Shown: positions 4,601 to 5,002 of the stretch, piece after piece
Layout: each line of letters opens with the position of its first letter
How positions within the stretch are numbered: position 1 is the stretch's first letter
Assembly: GCA_019414265.1 (NCBI GenBank)
Contig: DXMJ01000053.1
Span: 1 to 5,002, forward strand
Origin: Collinsella sp.
Lineage (GTDB): Bacteria; Actinomycetota; Coriobacteriia; Coriobacteriales; Coriobacteriaceae
DNA length: 5,002 bases
Direction of reading: 5' to 3'
The notes under the pieces: model-generated
What the model was told of the DNA's origin: nothing
Databases searched by the model: none
What the model saw: only the letters and a program-made list of their open reading frames with translations
Program-made: the position numbers and the translations under genes

Positions 4601-5002
4601 ATGAGCAAACTCGTCGAGGGCATTAAGGACCGTGTGGTTGCTGCCGCACGCGAGGCCGCGCCCGCCGTGGTGGACGCCGCGCAGAAGGCCGCGACTGCCG
4701 CTGCCGAGAAGGTCGCCGAGGCAGTTGCCGATGCCAAGAACGCGGCAGGGGAGACGTCCATCGCCAGTGAGCCCGCCGCCGCTGAGCCCGTAGCCGCCGC
4801 CCACGCCCCCGAAGGCGCGATCTTCAACCCCGAAAACGCTCGTGGCAACCTGCACCTGGGCATCGACGTGGGCTCCACCACCGTTAAGCTCGCCGTGCTC
4901 AACGACGATAACCAGATCGTCTACGCCAAGTACCAGCGCCACCACACCGACGTCCGTGCCTGCGCCCGCGACCTGTTCGAGGGTGCTGCGACTGTGCTGC
5001 CG
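4601..5002 (+). CDS. 2-hydroxyacyl-CoA dehydratase activase (BcrAD/BadFG ATPase family), N-terminal part
   Basis: The first 134 codons are present and the gene runs off the window. Residues 86-100, LGIDVGSTTVKLAVL, are the first phosphate-binding motif of the ASKHA ATPase fold, as in the iron-sulfur activators of 2-hydroxyglutaryl-CoA dehydratase and benzoyl-CoA reductase. Those activators couple ATP hydrolysis to electron transfer that starts radical dehydration of an acyl-CoA. Ahead of this motif is an unusual extension (1-85), highly rich in A, E, K and V, with amphipathic-helix character up to about residue 50 and a looser alanine/proline-rich linker at 51-75. ATG 4601 is supported by GAGGAG (4589-4594) 6 nt upstream. 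Whether this is the short activator or the long fused protein seen in many anaerobes cannot be decided, because the C-terminal part, including any iron-sulfur cysteines, is missing. The substrate is unknown. Confidence 0.88.
   Translation, partial: MSKLVEGIKDRVVAAAREAAPAVVDAAQKAATAAAEKVAEAVADAKNAAGETSIASEPAAAEPVAAAHAPEGAIFNPENARGNLHLGIDVGSTTVKLAVLNDDNQIVYAKYQRHHTDVRACARDLFEGAATVLP

Noticed and set aside
4526..4945. Minus-strand open frame opposite the activase start
   Set aside because: It is glycine/valine-rich, as expected from the mirror of the alanine-rich coding region. The plus-strand gene has the ATPase motif and a strong ribosome binding site.
1..5002. CRISPR array, tRNA, rRNA, insertion sequence, toxin-antitoxin or defence genes
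   Set aside because: I looked for regularly spaced repeats, cloverleaf-like segments, transposase motifs and small paired genes and saw none.

Overview
The window looks like chromosomal DNA from a moderately high-GC anaerobic bacterium. My best guess is a gut Coriobacteriia member, Collinsella or a close relative. Three things suggest this: the overall protein style, a PII protein without the usual T-loop tyrosine, and an alanine-rich acyl-CoA dehydratase activase directly behind a TetR regulator. No rRNA or other phylogenetic marker is present, so the assignment is inference.

Layout, left to right, all genes on the + strand. (1) 1-683: nitrogen module. The 3' end of an ammonium transporter (amt) is followed by a PII signal protein (glnK/glnB type). 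A roughly 110-bp imperfect palindrome sits between them. (2) 684-2783: drug-efflux-like cassette. A TetR repressor gene (start at 758) precedes a 12-TM-type MFS exporter (start at 1521). The 100 bp between them holds two TetR-type operators of the TACATAC-N5-GTATGTA type flanking an intrinsic terminator. Parts of the MFS gene are visibly poorer in G+C than the flanking genes. (3) 2784-3785: a single Cof-type HAD-IIB phosphatase gene. Its promoter lies inside a near-perfect 22-bp inverted repeat, and a perfect 11-bp hairpin directly follows its stop codon. (4) 3786-5002: a second TetR-family regulator that starts at TTG behind a strong Shine-Dalgarno. It lies 12 nt upstream of, and probably in one operon with, the start of a large BcrAD/BadFG-type activase of 2-hydroxyacyl-CoA dehydratases, which runs off the window.

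How the genes work together: Amt and PII are the classic pair for ammonium uptake and its nitrogen/energy-responsive gating. The first TetR probably represses the exporter until a ligand, possibly the exported compound, binds it. The second TetR probably controls the activase operon. The HAD phosphatase looks like an independent housekeeping gene.

No fully novel gene system is evident. The most interesting signals are non-coding. The amt-glnK palindrome has mismatches that nearly all become G-U pairs when read as minus-strand RNA. Two separate genes, tetR and the HAD phosphatase, each have an inverted repeat whose left arm lies upstream of the predicted transcription start and whose right arm covers the ribosome-binding site. 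That layout could silence read-through transcripts while leaving locally started transcripts translatable.
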